64,000 bases of DNA from Microbacterium paraoxydans. Lineage in GTDB: Bacteria > Actinomycetota > Actinomycetes > Actinomycetales > Microbacteriaceae. Within the stretch, counting starts at the first letter, position 1. Each line of letters starts with the position of its first letter. Below the pieces are notes generated by a model. The model worked only from the letters and a program-made list of their open reading frames with translations, did not search any database and was not told where the DNA came from. Location: contig NZ_JAIVLG010000006.1 of the NCBI RefSeq assembly GCF_020524545.1, positions 186,001 to 250,000 of the forward strand, read 5' to 3'. A program made the translations under genes and the position numbers. Of the stretch, positions 1 through 8,577 are shown one piece after another.

Positions 1-756
1 GGAACCCGAGCTCGCACCCTCGGCGTGTGCCCACGAGGTCGCCTCGAGCACCCATCGTGCGAGCCGCAGCGCCGGTTGGTAGTGCGCGTTCAATCGGGAC
101 TCCGCGGGCAGCAGGAGAGGCCCTGTCGCACGCAGATCCGTCACCTCGGAGAACAACCCCAGCAACGGGCCGAGCTTGTCGACCACTCGTCGCGGAAGCT
201 GCTCCAGTCGCACCAGCGCGCGCAGTGCGGCCTTGAGGATCCTGTTCTCCTCGACGTCTTCGGTGTAGTCGTCATAGGTGAGCTCCACCGGCACCGGGAT
301 ACCTGGACTCGCCTTGAGCTGCCGCGCGATGTCCCAGCGACCGCGGATCACAGTGCCGGTCTCCTCGATAGAGACGTATCCCTTGAGCAGCCCCCGGGCC
401 GTCGCCTCCCCGACTGCCCGTATCAACGCAGAGGCCAGCGCGGCGGGCAGGTCCTGGTCGGCATCGAACGCGAACGACGCGTCATCCACCTCGGCCTGCA
501 AACCGGAATACGAGGCCATGAAGATGAGGCTTCGCAGAGGCGTCTTCGGCCGCACGATCAGGCGCACGTCATCGATTGCCACTACGCCGACGCGCGTCAC
601 GTCCGTGATACGCCAGATGCCGAAATCTGACGTCGGCGAGACGCGGCAGAACCTCAGCTCCTGCAGGCGCGCAGCCTGCGACGAGGTGAGCGTGACGAAG
701 GACTCGCCCTTCTCAGCGATGTCCTCGACGCGAGGCTCGACCATGACCGAGTTCAT
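1..756 (-). CDS. mcrC: McrC subunit of a McrBC modification-dependent restriction system (3' part outside window)
   Basis: Reading the minus strand from the ATG at 756 gives an open frame of 252 codons that runs off the window. It contains the McrC hallmark of a short strand and Gly (GTVIRGRWDIARQL) followed by the conserved acidic/Asn segment (YDDYTEDVEENRILKAALRA). Family members bind McrB and carry a PD-(D/E)xK nuclease in the C-terminal half, which lies outside the window and cannot be checked. The ATG overlaps the mcrB stop codon by four bases (ATGA), so the two subunits are translationally coupled. Function by family: GTP-dependent cleavage of DNA with modified cytosine. Family assignment is firm; intactness is unknown. 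Confidence 0.85.
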   Translation of the reverse strand, partial: MNSVMVEPRVEDIAEKGESFVTLTSSQAARLQELRFCRVSPTSDFGIWRITDVTRVGVVAIDDVRLIVRPKTPLRSLIFMASYSGLQAEVDDASFAFDADQDLPAALASALIRAVGEATARGLLKGYVSIEETGTVIRGRWDIARQLKASPGIPVPVELTYDDYTEDVEENRILKAALRALVRLEQLPRRVVDKLGPLLGLFSEVTDLRATGPLLLPAESRLNAHYQPALRLARWVLEATSWAHAEGASSGS

Positions 757-2894
757 GTCTCGGGCGTTGCGTCCGTGCTCGTGGAGACGTTGGTGAGCAG
801 AACATCCAGGCCGTACTTCACGTGCACGTCGACGCCCGTGCCGATGTGCCGCTCTTCGAGCAGGGGCAGGATGCTCTCCTCCCATACAGCGTGCAGGTCG
901 TCCAGGCTGAGGTCGTTGGTCCGGAGCAGGTGGCTTGGGCCGATGCGGTCTTCGCGATCGCGGATGCTCTCGTTCAACAACTCGAACAGAGCGGCGACCG
1001 GCAGCGACTGCGGATGATGCTCGGACCACCGCCCGAGGATGCCCTTTACCGGAGCGACGTCCGGATGCAGCTCGAAGAAGGCGAAGCGGCGGCGCATCGC
1101 CGAGTCGAGCAGCGCGATCGACCGGTCGGCGGTGTTCATCGTGCCGATGATCAGCACGTTCGCGGGAAGGCTGAAGGACTTCCCGCCATCGTCCCCCGAC
1201 CCGGCGTAGAGCACATCGATCGCGTCGTCGCGGTACTCGAGCAGGTAGTACAGCTCGCCGAATACCTTGCTGAGGTTCGCGCGGTTGATCTCGTCGATCA
1301 TGAGAACATGCGGAACGTCCGGGTTCTTGCGCGCCTCGTCGGCGATCTCTCGCAACGGCCCGCGCGTGAGAGAGAACGACAGCTGCCCCGCGGCATCCGT
1401 CACCGGACGGTAGCCGGCGAAGAAGTCCTCGTAGGTGTACGACGGATGGAACTGGATGCGCTTCACGACGCTTCCCGGCTTGCCGAGCCGGTCCGCGAGA
1501 GCGCGAGCGACGTACGTCTTGCCCGTTCCAGGAGGGCCGTAGAGGATCACCTGGCCGCGGCGGTGGAGGGCGTTCGTGACCTTCCCGAGCCATGCTTCAT
1601 GCAGATGAGTAGCGTCGGCGAGCTCGGCGAGGTCTACGTCGGTCGGGATGAAGCCACGAGGATCGTCGACGATGGTCGGGTCATCGGCGGGCGCGGGCTC
1701 CGGATTGGGGTCGCTCTTGTCCTGGTGAGCATCTGGATGCCAGCGGCTCCTCAGTGGCTCGTCATACACGCTGACCGGCTTGCCTTCCTTGAGCTGCAGC
1801 GCGATTTGAATGCGTTGCAGATCGGTATCGGCATCGTCGGAGAACTCGCCGCCGATCTCGCCAATGAACGTCTCACGGATGCGACGACGATGGTCAGCCG
1901 AGACGATCGGCCCGAAGAACCCAGGGTGAACCAGATAGAGCAGTGCGTAGCGTTGGGTCGGGAAGCTATCGTCGGAACCGAGCACGAGGTCGCGCCATCG
2001 GAGCGGATCTTCCAACGCCGCGAGCTGGTCCTCGTCGTTCAGCTCAGTCCAGCCGAGAAGCACATCAAGAATGACCGTGATGGCGCGGTTGATGTGCGAC
2101 TGCATACCTTGGCCGGGGTTGAATGCGCCACCGCCGAAAGCCTCGTCGAAGATGCGCGGGATCTCCACCGGGTGCCGCATCGACGACAACATCGACTCCA
2201 CCCTTTCGCGCTTCTTGGCATGGCCGATGATCCACCCGGTCGGCAGCACCTGAAGCGCGATGACCTCGGCCATGAGGAGGCGCTCGTCATCCGTAGCGTT
2301 CTCGAACTGCAGCGCAAGGTTGCCGGTGAAGCCCTGCCCCGCAATCGCTTCCGCGTTGGTCCAGATTCGGTGGACCGCACGGATGTTGTCGCTGCTCCAT
2401 ACTTCACGGCCGGGGGCGAAGGCGGACAGGCCTTTTCGAAGCCCCTCCTGCACCATGACGTCCGCGGCAGCGAGGAGCTTCCGTTGCGCGCTATCTGTGC
2501 TCACCCAGCGGTCAGGAAGCGCCAGTTCTGTCTCATCACGCAACTGCGCTCGAACCGCGGCGTACCGGCGCTGAGCTTCGAGGAGGAGCGCGTCCCCTTC
2601 GTACGTGCTCAACGCGGCGATGCCCTCCGAGGTGACGGCCCATTCGCCGATGCCGGACGGGTTCTTGCGCAGCCATCCAGCGGCGACCAGGTCAGCGCTC
2701 GACCACCGCCAATCGATCTCTCCTCTTGGGCGGTTGTGCGACTTGAGTTCGGATTCGTACGGCGTGAGTGGGACGCGCTGAAGACATTCAGCCCACACGT
2801 TCGACACGGTCAGGTAGGCACCGTCCGGTGCGCGCTCGGCAAGAATCTCCAGGCCGGTGCGTGCGCGCTCGGCGCGCTTTACGTTCTTGTCCAT
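753..2894 (-). CDS. mcrB: McrB-type AAA+ GTPase subunit of a McrBC restriction system
   Basis: The product is 713 residues. The C-terminal half is a MoxR/McrB-type AAA+ motor: Walker A GPPGTGKT at 453-460, Walker B VLMIDE at 530-535, and sensor 1 GTMNTADR at 584-591 followed by an RRRFAF arginine-finger region. The first ~110 residues look like a winged-helix domain of the kind found at the N-terminus of Mrr-like proteins (WRWSSADLVAAGWLRK ... GEWAVTSEGIAAL), rather than the DNA-binding domain of E. coli McrB. The motor is expected to translocate DNA and activate McrC. It is the first gene of the pair and overlaps mcrC by four bases. The recognised modification cannot be read from sequence. 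Confidence 0.85.
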   Translation of the reverse strand: MDKNVKRAERARTGLEILAERAPDGAYLTVSNVWAECLQRVPLTPYESELKSHNRPRGEIDWRWSSADLVAAGWLRKNPSGIGEWAVTSEGIAALSTYEGDALLLEAQRRYAAVRAQLRDETELALPDRWVSTDSAQRKLLAAADVMVQEGLRKGLSAFAPGREVWSSDNIRAVHRIWTNAEAIAGQGFTGNLALQFENATDDERLLMAEVIALQVLPTGWIIGHAKKRERVESMLSSMRHPVEIPRIFDEAFGGGAFNPGQGMQSHINRAITVILDVLLGWTELNDEDQLAALEDPLRWRDLVLGSDDSFPTQRYALLYLVHPGFFGPIVSADHRRRIRETFIGEIGGEFSDDADTDLQRIQIALQLKEGKPVSVYDEPLRSRWHPDAHQDKSDPNPEPAPADDPTIVDDPRGFIPTDVDLAELADATHLHEAWLGKVTNALHRRGQVILYGPPGTGKTYVARALADRLGKPGSVVKRIQFHPSYTYEDFFAGYRPVTDAAGQLSFSLTRGPLREIADEARKNPDVPHVLMIDEINRANLSKVFGELYYLLEYRDDAIDVLYAGSGDDGGKSFSLPANVLIIGTMNTADRSIALLDSAMRRRFAFFELHPDVAPVKGILGRWSEHHPQSLPVAALFELLNESIRDREDRIGPSHLLRTNDLSLDDLHAVWEESILPLLEERHIGTGVDVHVKYGLDVLLTNVSTSTDATPET

Positions 2895-3022
2895 CGATCT
2901 CCTCCGGATCAGGTCGTCGCGTTGGACCGAGGGGCGCCACCGCCGTCCATATGTCGATCATGGCTGAGATGACTCACGGATCCCTAGCCGAACGCACCGA
3001 TAGTCGGACCTTGCCTGCTCAC

Positions 3023-3469
3023 TTATTCGATGGTCAAGCCGAGGAGGTGAAACCCCGTGGCGATGAGCGCGAACAGCGCGGCATGCAGGGCGAGCAGTTT
3101 GCCCAGATAGTCGTATCCCGCCCGTCGTGCCAGCTCGGCTTGCTCCTCCTGCGCCCGTCGACGACGTTCCTGAACTTCCCATTCGCTCGCACCCGCAGGC
3201 ACCCGTCGCGTAACCTCGTCGCCGGGCCAGCGCACGTGGCGGTGGCCTGCCAGCCGGGAAATGCTGGCGCCAAGTGAGAGAAGGCCTACTCCGAGTCCGA
3301 GCCAGACGATGAGCTCATTTGCGGTCTTCGGCTGTGGCGCGATGATCGTGATCGCGCACACGACGACGAACGTGCCAACGGAAACAACGGCGGCCTGCTC
3401 GCTCACGAATCGGCCGAGGCTCCATCCTCCGGTCGCGGCGTCGATTCTCGATTGCTCTGGGGGACTCAT
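3023..3469 (-). CDS. Hypothetical small membrane protein
   Basis: A 148-residue product starting at the ATG at 3469; a TTG three codons upstream is the alternative. Three hydrophobic segments are visible: VVSVGTFVVVCAITII, the stretch around LIVWLGLGVGLLSLGAS, and a C-terminal LLALHAALFALIATGFHLL. A charged, probably helical or coiled-coil stretch rich in Glu/Arg (EVQERRRRAQEEQAELARR) lies between the second and third. I do not recognise the family. It lies 128 bp upstream of mcrB on the same strand, so it could share that transcript, but nothing in the protein suggests a role in restriction. Confidence 0.6.
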   Translation of the reverse strand: MSPPEQSRIDAATGGWSLGRFVSEQAAVVSVGTFVVVCAITIIAPQPKTANELIVWLGLGVGLLSLGASISRLAGHRHVRWPGDEVTRRVPAGASEWEVQERRRRAQEEQAELARRAGYDYLGKLLALHAALFALIATGFHLLGLTIE

Positions 3470-3653
3470 GACCAGCAAGGTAGCCCGCTAGCACCCTGTC
3501 TGTGCGTGGGAAGCACCAACATCGGCACGAGTACACCGGCATTCCACTCCCGGGCCGTCGTTCCCATCGCAATCACCGCACAACCTCGCCCCTCTTCCCC
3601 CACCGCCGGTTCCTCCGACAGGATGGAGAGGACCGGCCTCGAAGGAGTCCGCC

Positions 3654-4169
3654 GTGTCACTCACACCGCCTCTGGCGCCGCAGGCCGACACCACTGCCGC
3701 CGGGCTCCCCGGAGCTGTGGTGATCGCGGGCATCCGCCGGCTCCTGATCTGGGCGCTCGTCGCCGGGGTCCTCTACTCCGTCTTCATGAGCGCTAGCAAG
3801 GGAATCTGCCCGGGTGGTATCGATGCGGGCGGAGGGTTCATCGACTCCGAAGGTCGCTCGGTCGACCAGGCTCCGCTGTGCGTCTCTCTGGCGCTTCGCC
3901 CCAGCGCGTTCGTGTACGTCGGCCTCGCGGCGATCGTCCTGATCGCCCTCGGCCGCGTCGCCAAGGCGGCCGACGAGCGTGCGGCGCTGCGGACGCTGGA
4001 GCGCGCGATCCGAGGAGCCGGGCTGCTCATTGCCGTCGCGCTCGTGGTCTCGCACGTGTGGTTCCAGTTGATCCCGCTCGAACAGTTCTCGTCCGATTCC
4101 TGGTCTGTCTTCAGCCCTTTCCCGCTCGGGGTCATCGACGTCGTGACCGAACCGATGACGGGACCCTGA
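3654..4169 (+). CDS. Hypothetical membrane protein (DUF2975-like size and layout)
   Basis: A 171-residue product from the GTG at 3654, chosen because a good ribosome-binding site (GAAGGAG) lies just upstream. It has about four membrane segments: GIRRLLIWALVAGVLYSVFM, ALRPSAFVYVGLAAIVLIAL, GAGLLIAVALVVSHVWFQLI and a weaker C-terminal one. A Cys-containing extracytoplasmic loop (ICPGGID ... APLCVSL) could form a disulfide. The function is unknown. It converges on the next minus-strand gene with only 30 bp between the stop codons. Confidence 0.6.
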   Translation: MSLTPPLAPQADTTAAGLPGAVVIAGIRRLLIWALVAGVLYSVFMSASKGICPGGIDAGGGFIDSEGRSVDQAPLCVSLALRPSAFVYVGLAAIVLIALGRVAKAADERAALRTLERAIRGAGLLIAVALVVSHVWFQLIPLEQFSSDSWSVFSPFPLGVIDVVTEPMTGP

Positions 4170-4199
4170 CGCCGACTCCCCTCCGCGCCGCCCCACCTC

Positions 4200-5378
4200 T
4201 CAGAGGCCGGCGTACGCCTCGAATGTCGTGTCGCCGGGGAGCGCGTCGAAGAAGAGCACCTCGAACTGCGCGGTACCTCCGGCGGGGAGGCGCTCGACGT
4301 ACCCGACGTCCGCTCCGATGATCGCACCGGCGGCGTTACGGGCGATGACGACGACCTGCACGAACTCTTGATCCTCGCCGAACGTGCTCGCCACCGTCCC
4401 GCGGACGGTCGTCGAGTAGTCGTCGGTCGTGGGGGTGAGATCGGCGATCTCGAAGCTGCCTGTGGTCGAACCCGGCGCCTTGATCGCATCGGTCGCCCCC
4501 GGACCGCGGAGGCTGAGCTCGGTGATCTGCCCGTCGCCGACCGAGAAGAAGCTTCCGGCGAGTGCCGTGCGACCGGACAGGAGCGTGCGGTAGTCGCTCG
4601 ACGAGTCGAGGATCGTGCCGTTCTCGTCGAGAGCTTCGATGTCGATGCCGGAGAACGAGAAGATGTAGTCGTCGTTCGGGTTCTCGATGATGGCGACGTA
4701 CCACCAGGTGCCGGGGTCGTAGGAGCTCTGGCCGAACGCCGTTTCCACCACGGTGATCTCCTCGCGAGCACCCGCCGCGTCGTCCGCCGTACCGGTGTCC
4801 TCGTCGGTCGTCGTGCCGGTCGAGACCTCATCGCGCATGGTGTCGTCGATGGCCGCCTGGCCGATGATGCCGAATGAGGCGATCGTGACGATGATCGACA
4901 CGATCCACCCCACCACCGATACGGCGATCGACGCGATCGCGAGGCCCTTACCGCCCTGCTTCTTGTTCACGAGGGCGACGATGCCCATGACAAAGGCAGC
5001 GAGAAGAGGAAGCCCGGCGAACCAGGTGACGAACGGGATGAAAGCCATCACGAGACCGACCGCGGCGAGGACCAGCGCGATGATCGCCAGTACCTTCGGA
5101 CGTTGTGGTCCCGGTGCGCCGCCGCCGTATCCCGGTGCCGGATAGCCGGGGCCGCCCGCAGCGGGGTATCCCGGCGCCGCGGGGTATCCCTGGCCCCCGG
5201 GAGCAGGGTAGACCGGGGCGCCCGGTGCTCCGGGAACTGCGTGACCGGGCGTTCCGTAAGGGCCCGAGGGCGAAGACCCGCCCTGAGCGCCCGGGTAGCC
5301 AGGGTACGCAGTCGGCGGGGCCGGCGGGATCGGGGGAACCGGCACGTCTGGCGATGCGGGCGTCTGGGGATCGGTCAT
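4200..5378 (-). CDS. DUF4190-type membrane protein with Pro/Gly-rich N-terminus and extracytoplasmic domain
   Basis: 392 residues. Residues 1-90 are a low-complexity cytoplasmic tail of Pro, Gly, Tyr and Ala (PGYPAAGGPGYPAPGYGG). Then come membrane segments with the DUF4190 pattern (LAIIALVLAAVGLVMAFIPF, LPLLAAFVMGIVALVNKKQGGKGLAIASIA, then a third). The C-terminal ~200 residues are a predicted beta-rich extracytoplasmic domain (VVETAFGQSSYDPGTWWYVA ... NPNDDYIFSFSGIDIEALDENG), similar in character to FxLYD-type domains. The ATG at 5378 follows GAGGAACCCGAG, a convincing ribosome-binding site. Such proteins are common in actinobacteria and have no established function. Confidence 0.7.
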   Translation of the reverse strand: MTDPQTPASPDVPVPPIPPAPPTAYPGYPGAQGGSSPSGPYGTPGHAVPGAPGAPVYPAPGGQGYPAAPGYPAAGGPGYPAPGYGGGAPGPQRPKVLAIIALVLAAVGLVMAFIPFVTWFAGLPLLAAFVMGIVALVNKKQGGKGLAIASIAVSVVGWIVSIIVTIASFGIIGQAAIDDTMRDEVSTGTTTDEDTGTADDAAGAREEITVVETAFGQSSYDPGTWWYVAIIENPNDDYIFSFSGIDIEALDENGTILDSSSDYRTLLSGRTALAGSFFSVGDGQITELSLRGPGATDAIKAPGSTTGSFEIADLTPTTDDYSTTVRGTVASTFGEDQEFVQVVVIARNAAGAIIGADVGYVERLPAGGTAQFEVLFFDALPGDTTFEAYAGL

Positions 5379-5695
5379 CTCGGGTTCCTCGGAGCATTCG
5401 GAGAATCGGCGTTGCGGTGAGCGGCAGCCGAAGCAGCCGACTCCGGGATGCGCGGAAAGGACACCGCGAAGGCGGCGTGCCGATGTGCGTCCCCTGTGCG
5501 CCGAGCCCTGCGGCCCGGCTGATGGTCACAGTAGACCAGTAGTCGGACATCCGGGTCAACACGCCGACGCGTCGGACGGCGTCGCTTTGGTCCGCGGGAT
5601 CAAAAAGCGATGCCAATCGCGCCGAAAGGCACCACAGTGACAGGTCAATGGTTGATCCAAGGTGTCATTCTGGCCACTGATTTGGAGCGGATGCC
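5379..5695. other. 317-bp intergenic region between divergent genes
   Basis: No coding frame is convincing here. It must hold the promoters of the minus-strand DUF4190 gene and the plus-strand pantothenate operon. The one structure I can name is a perfect 12-bp palindrome CCGACGCGTCGG at 5565-5576; it may be a binding site or chance. The segment 5600-5690 is noticeably less GC-rich than its surroundings. Confidence 0.5.
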
Positions 5696-6601
5696 GTGAT
5701 GGGCGGATACTTCTGGCATCCAAGCCGTCGTGCGGACTGGGCACTCGACATGCAGAACTCCACTTCACTCGCGCCAGGTACGACCATCGCCATCGTCGGC
5801 GCCGGTCGTCTCGGACGCGTGCTCACCGGGGCGCTGCGTGCGGCGGGGCTCGAGGTCGTCGGCCCCCTCCGCCGCGAGCAGTCGATGCCGAAAGCCGACA
5901 TCGCGCTGCTCTGCGTCCCGGATCGCGCCATCCCTGCGGTGGCCTTCGTCGCTCGACCGCACGTGCGGCTCATCGGACACGTCTCGGGTGCCACTTCGCT
6001 CGACGACGTCGACTTCTGCCTCCATCCGCTGCAGACCTTCACGGGGGATGAAACGCCCGACGTATTCCAGGGCATCGGCGCCGCGGTCGCCGGTCGCACC
6101 GAGAACGACCGCGCGGTCGCCGAGCAGCTGGCCCGTGTGCTCGGCGCGCGCCCGTTCGCAGTCGACGACGCGCACCGTGCGAGCTATCACGCGGCTGCAT
6201 CGTTCGCCTCGAACTTCGTGCTGACGGTGCTCGATGCAGCCGAGCAGCTTGCCTCCACAGCGGGCATCTCGCCGCGTGAAGCCCGCGAGCTTCTCGCCCC
6301 TCTCGTGCACCGCAGCGTCGACAACTGGGCGTCCACCGGAGCCGCGGCCGCGCTCACCGGCCCCATCGCTCGCGGCGACGAATCCACGGTGGCCCGCCAG
6401 CGTGAGGCGGCTTTCGCCATCGGCCAGGCAGACCTGTTCGACGCCTTCGCCGTTGCCACGCGTGCCATCGCCTCGCGCACCGAAGACCACGCACGGACGT
6501 CGGGAGAACGCACGGATGCAGGGAGAGGACCATCCGTTCGCTCCGACATCCGCCCGTTCTCCCGACAAACGACCACGGACCCCGAGGAGCCTCCCGCATG
6601 A
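5696..6601 (+). CDS. Rossmann-fold/DUF2520 protein, first gene of the pantothenate operon
   Basis: Up to 301 residues. The N-terminal half is an NAD(P)-binding fold with a clear glycine motif (TIAIVGAGRLGRVLTGAL) and the C-terminal half matches the DUF2520 all-helical domain (DDAHRASYHAAASFASNFV ... LLAPLVHRSVDNW). The overall layout is that of ketopantoate reductase-like and F420-oxidoreductase-like dehydrogenases. The start is uncertain: GTG at 5696 has a GGAG eight bases upstream, while ATG at 5750 would remove 18 residues that are not typical of the fold. The stop overlaps the panC start (ATGA). Its position before panC-panB suggests, but does not prove, that it supplies pantoate. Confidence 0.8.
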   Translation: MMGGYFWHPSRRADWALDMQNSTSLAPGTTIAIVGAGRLGRVLTGALRAAGLEVVGPLRREQSMPKADIALLCVPDRAIPAVAFVARPHVRLIGHVSGATSLDDVDFCLHPLQTFTGDETPDVFQGIGAAVAGRTENDRAVAEQLARVLGARPFAVDDAHRASYHAAASFASNFVLTVLDAAEQLASTAGISPREARELLAPLVHRSVDNWASTGAAAALTGPIARGDESTVARQREAAFAIGQADLFDAFAVATRAIASRTEDHARTSGERTDAGRGPSVRSDIRPFSRQTTTDPEEPPA

Positions 6602-7485
6602 GAGTCCTCCGCACGATCACCGAGGTACGGGCGGCTGTCCGCGAAGCCCGACGCGCTGACGCGTCCGTCGGGCTCGTCCCCACGATGGGTGCGTTCCATG
6701 ACGGACACCTGTCCCTCATGCGTGCAGCCCGAGCGGCATCCGACCTCGTGGTCGTCTCGCTCTTCGTCAACCCCACGCAGTTCGGCGCGACCGAAGACCT
6801 CAGCACCTACCCGCGTGACGAGGCGCGGGACGCCGCGCTCGCCGAAGCGGAGGGTGTGGACATCCTCTTCGCTCCCTCCGTATCCGAGATCTACCCCGAC
6901 GGTTTCGCGACGAACGTCCACGTCGCCGGCCTCACGGATGTTCTCGACGGCGCGAGTCGCGGGGCGCATCACTTCGACGGCGTCGCCACGGTCGTGACGA
7001 AACTGTTCGGGATTGTCCGCCCGGACGTCGCCTACTTCGGGCAGAAGGATGCGCAGCAGGTGCTCGTCGTCCGCCGCGTCGTACGCGACCTCGATCTCGA
7101 TGTGCGGATCGTCGCCTGCCCGATCGTGCGCGAGGCCGATGGACTCGCGATGAGCTCGCGCAACGTCTACCTCGATGCCGACGCCCGCGCGCAGGCGACC
7201 GCGCTCAGCCGCGCGCTCGATGCGGCCACGGTGGTGTTCGACGGCGGCGCCCGAGACGCCGGCAGCATCCTGTCGACCGCTCGGCGTGTGTTGGACGAGG
7301 CCGGCATCGACCCGGAGTACCTCGAGCTCCGGGATGCCCGGACTCTGCGTCCGCTCGCGCGCGTCGACCGCGACGCCCTCCTCGCCGTGGCCGCCCACAT
7401 CGGTACCGCTCGGCTCATCGACAACCACATCCTCCCCGGCGGCGTTGCCTCCGCCGACTCGACCACGACGGAGGTCCGCGCATGA
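6598..7485 (+). CDS. panC: Pantoate--beta-alanine ligase (pantothenate synthetase)
   Basis: 295 residues, the usual length for PanC. It shows the nucleotidyl-transferase HIGH-type motif in VPTMGAFHDGHLSLMRAA, the pantoate/ATP-binding block RPDVAYFGQKDAQQ, and the later SSRNVYL segment. The enzyme joins pantoate to beta-alanine using ATP in the cytoplasm, the last step of vitamin B5 synthesis. Both ends overlap neighbours by four bases, so it is translationally coupled to the DUF2520 gene and to panB. Confidence 0.96.
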   Translation: MRVLRTITEVRAAVREARRADASVGLVPTMGAFHDGHLSLMRAARAASDLVVVSLFVNPTQFGATEDLSTYPRDEARDAALAEAEGVDILFAPSVSEIYPDGFATNVHVAGLTDVLDGASRGAHHFDGVATVVTKLFGIVRPDVAYFGQKDAQQVLVVRRVVRDLDLDVRIVACPIVREADGLAMSSRNVYLDADARAQATALSRALDAATVVFDGGARDAGSILSTARRVLDEAGIDPEYLELRDARTLRPLARVDRDALLAVAAHIGTARLIDNHILPGGVASADSTTTEVRA

Positions 7486-8351
7486 GCGCCCACGCCGCTT
7501 CCCGCCCCCGCGTCACTCTTGCTGCCCTCGCCGCGAAGAAGGACGTCGGCGAACCTCTGGTCATGGTCACCGCGTATGACCACCCCAGCGCGCAGATCGT
7601 GGAAGTCGCCGGTGTCGACATCGTGCTCGTGGGCGACTCGGCCGCGATGACCGTGCTCGGCTACGACAGCACGGTGCCGGTCACGGTCGACGAGATGCTC
7701 ATGCTCACCAAGGCGGTGCGCCGCGGCCTCGCCACACCGTTGCTCGTCGGCGACCTGCCCTTCGGCTCGTATGAGGCGTCGGACGAACTCGCGCTCGCGA
7801 CGGCGCAACGCTTCATCAAGGAAGCCGGCTGTGACCTTGTGAAGATCGAGCGTGGCGGCACGACCGTCGACCGCGCGCGGGCCCTGGTGCAAGCCGGCAT
7901 TCCCGTGGTCGGGCACGTCGGCCTCACCCCGCAGACCGCCACAGCCCTCGGCGGCTACCGAGCGCAAGGTCGAACCGCCGACGACGCACTCGCTGTGATC
8001 GATGACGCACTTGCCCTGCAGGACGCCGGATGCGCGATGCTCGTGATCGAAGCAGTGCCCTCCGAGGTGACCGCAGCGCTTATGCCGCTCATCGACATCC
8101 CGGTGATCGGCATCGGTGCCGGAGCGGATGCCGACGGCCAGGTGCTCGTCTTCCACGACCTCCTCGGCCTCTACGGCGGCGGGTCGGCGAAGTTCGTCAA
8201 GCGCTATGCGGACCTACGCAGCGCGGCGATCGGCGGCGTCGAGGCGTATGCGCAGGAGGTGCGCAGCCGTGCGTACCCAACGGCGGAGCACGGTTACGCG
8301 ATGTCGGGTGCTGAGAAGGCGCGCTTGGAGGCGATGCTCGCGGGGCGCTGA
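7482..8351 (+). CDS. panB: 3-methyl-2-oxobutanoate hydroxymethyltransferase
   Basis: 289 residues. The family signature is clear: VTAYDHPSAQIVEVAGVD near the N-terminus, the metal-binding block LVGDSAAMTVLGYDST, the second Asp block LVGDLPFGSYEAS, LVKIERGG, and GHVGLTPQ. It transfers a hydroxymethyl group from methylene-tetrahydrofolate to alpha-ketoisovalerate to give ketopantoate, the first committed step to pantothenate. It is the last gene of the operon; panD is not in the window. Confidence 0.96.
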   Translation: MSAHAASRPRVTLAALAAKKDVGEPLVMVTAYDHPSAQIVEVAGVDIVLVGDSAAMTVLGYDSTVPVTVDEMLMLTKAVRRGLATPLLVGDLPFGSYEASDELALATAQRFIKEAGCDLVKIERGGTTVDRARALVQAGIPVVGHVGLTPQTATALGGYRAQGRTADDALAVIDDALALQDAGCAMLVIEAVPSEVTAALMPLIDIPVIGIGAGADADGQVLVFHDLLGLYGGGSAKFVKRYADLRSAAIGGVEAYAQEVRSRAYPTAEHGYAMSGAEKARLEAMLAGR

Positions 8352-8541
8352 TCCGTGCGAGGGGCGCGTCATCGCGGAGCAGCTTGACGGTGCTACCGGT
8401 GCGCGGCTCGGATACGGGATCGCTGTGCATGGACATATCTGTATAGTACATAGCTTCGAATATAGGCGGTAACTGATTTTCGGGCATGACGCGAAACCTC
8501 CCGTCTTGCGTCTGATATTCCGGTACAGAGGGGAACAAATC

Positions 8542-8577
8542 TTCGAATCTGGAGCGTGAGACGAGTTAGAATGAAGC
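8542..8577 (+). promoter_or_regulatory. Possible promoter of the DUF222/HNH gene, suggesting a leaderless transcript
   Basis: A TAGAAT box at 8567-8572 lies only five bases before the ATG at 8578, so transcription would start at or next to the start codon, and no ribosome-binding site is visible. A TTCGAA element at 8542-8547 lies about 19 bp further upstream; the same CTTCGAAT word also occurs near 8454. The -35 assignment is weak. Confidence 0.35.

Noticed and set aside
822..2972. Long open frame on the plus strand opposite mcrB
   Set aside because: It is the antisense of mcrB, with no recognisable domain and no ribosome-binding site. High GC content keeps antisense frames open here.
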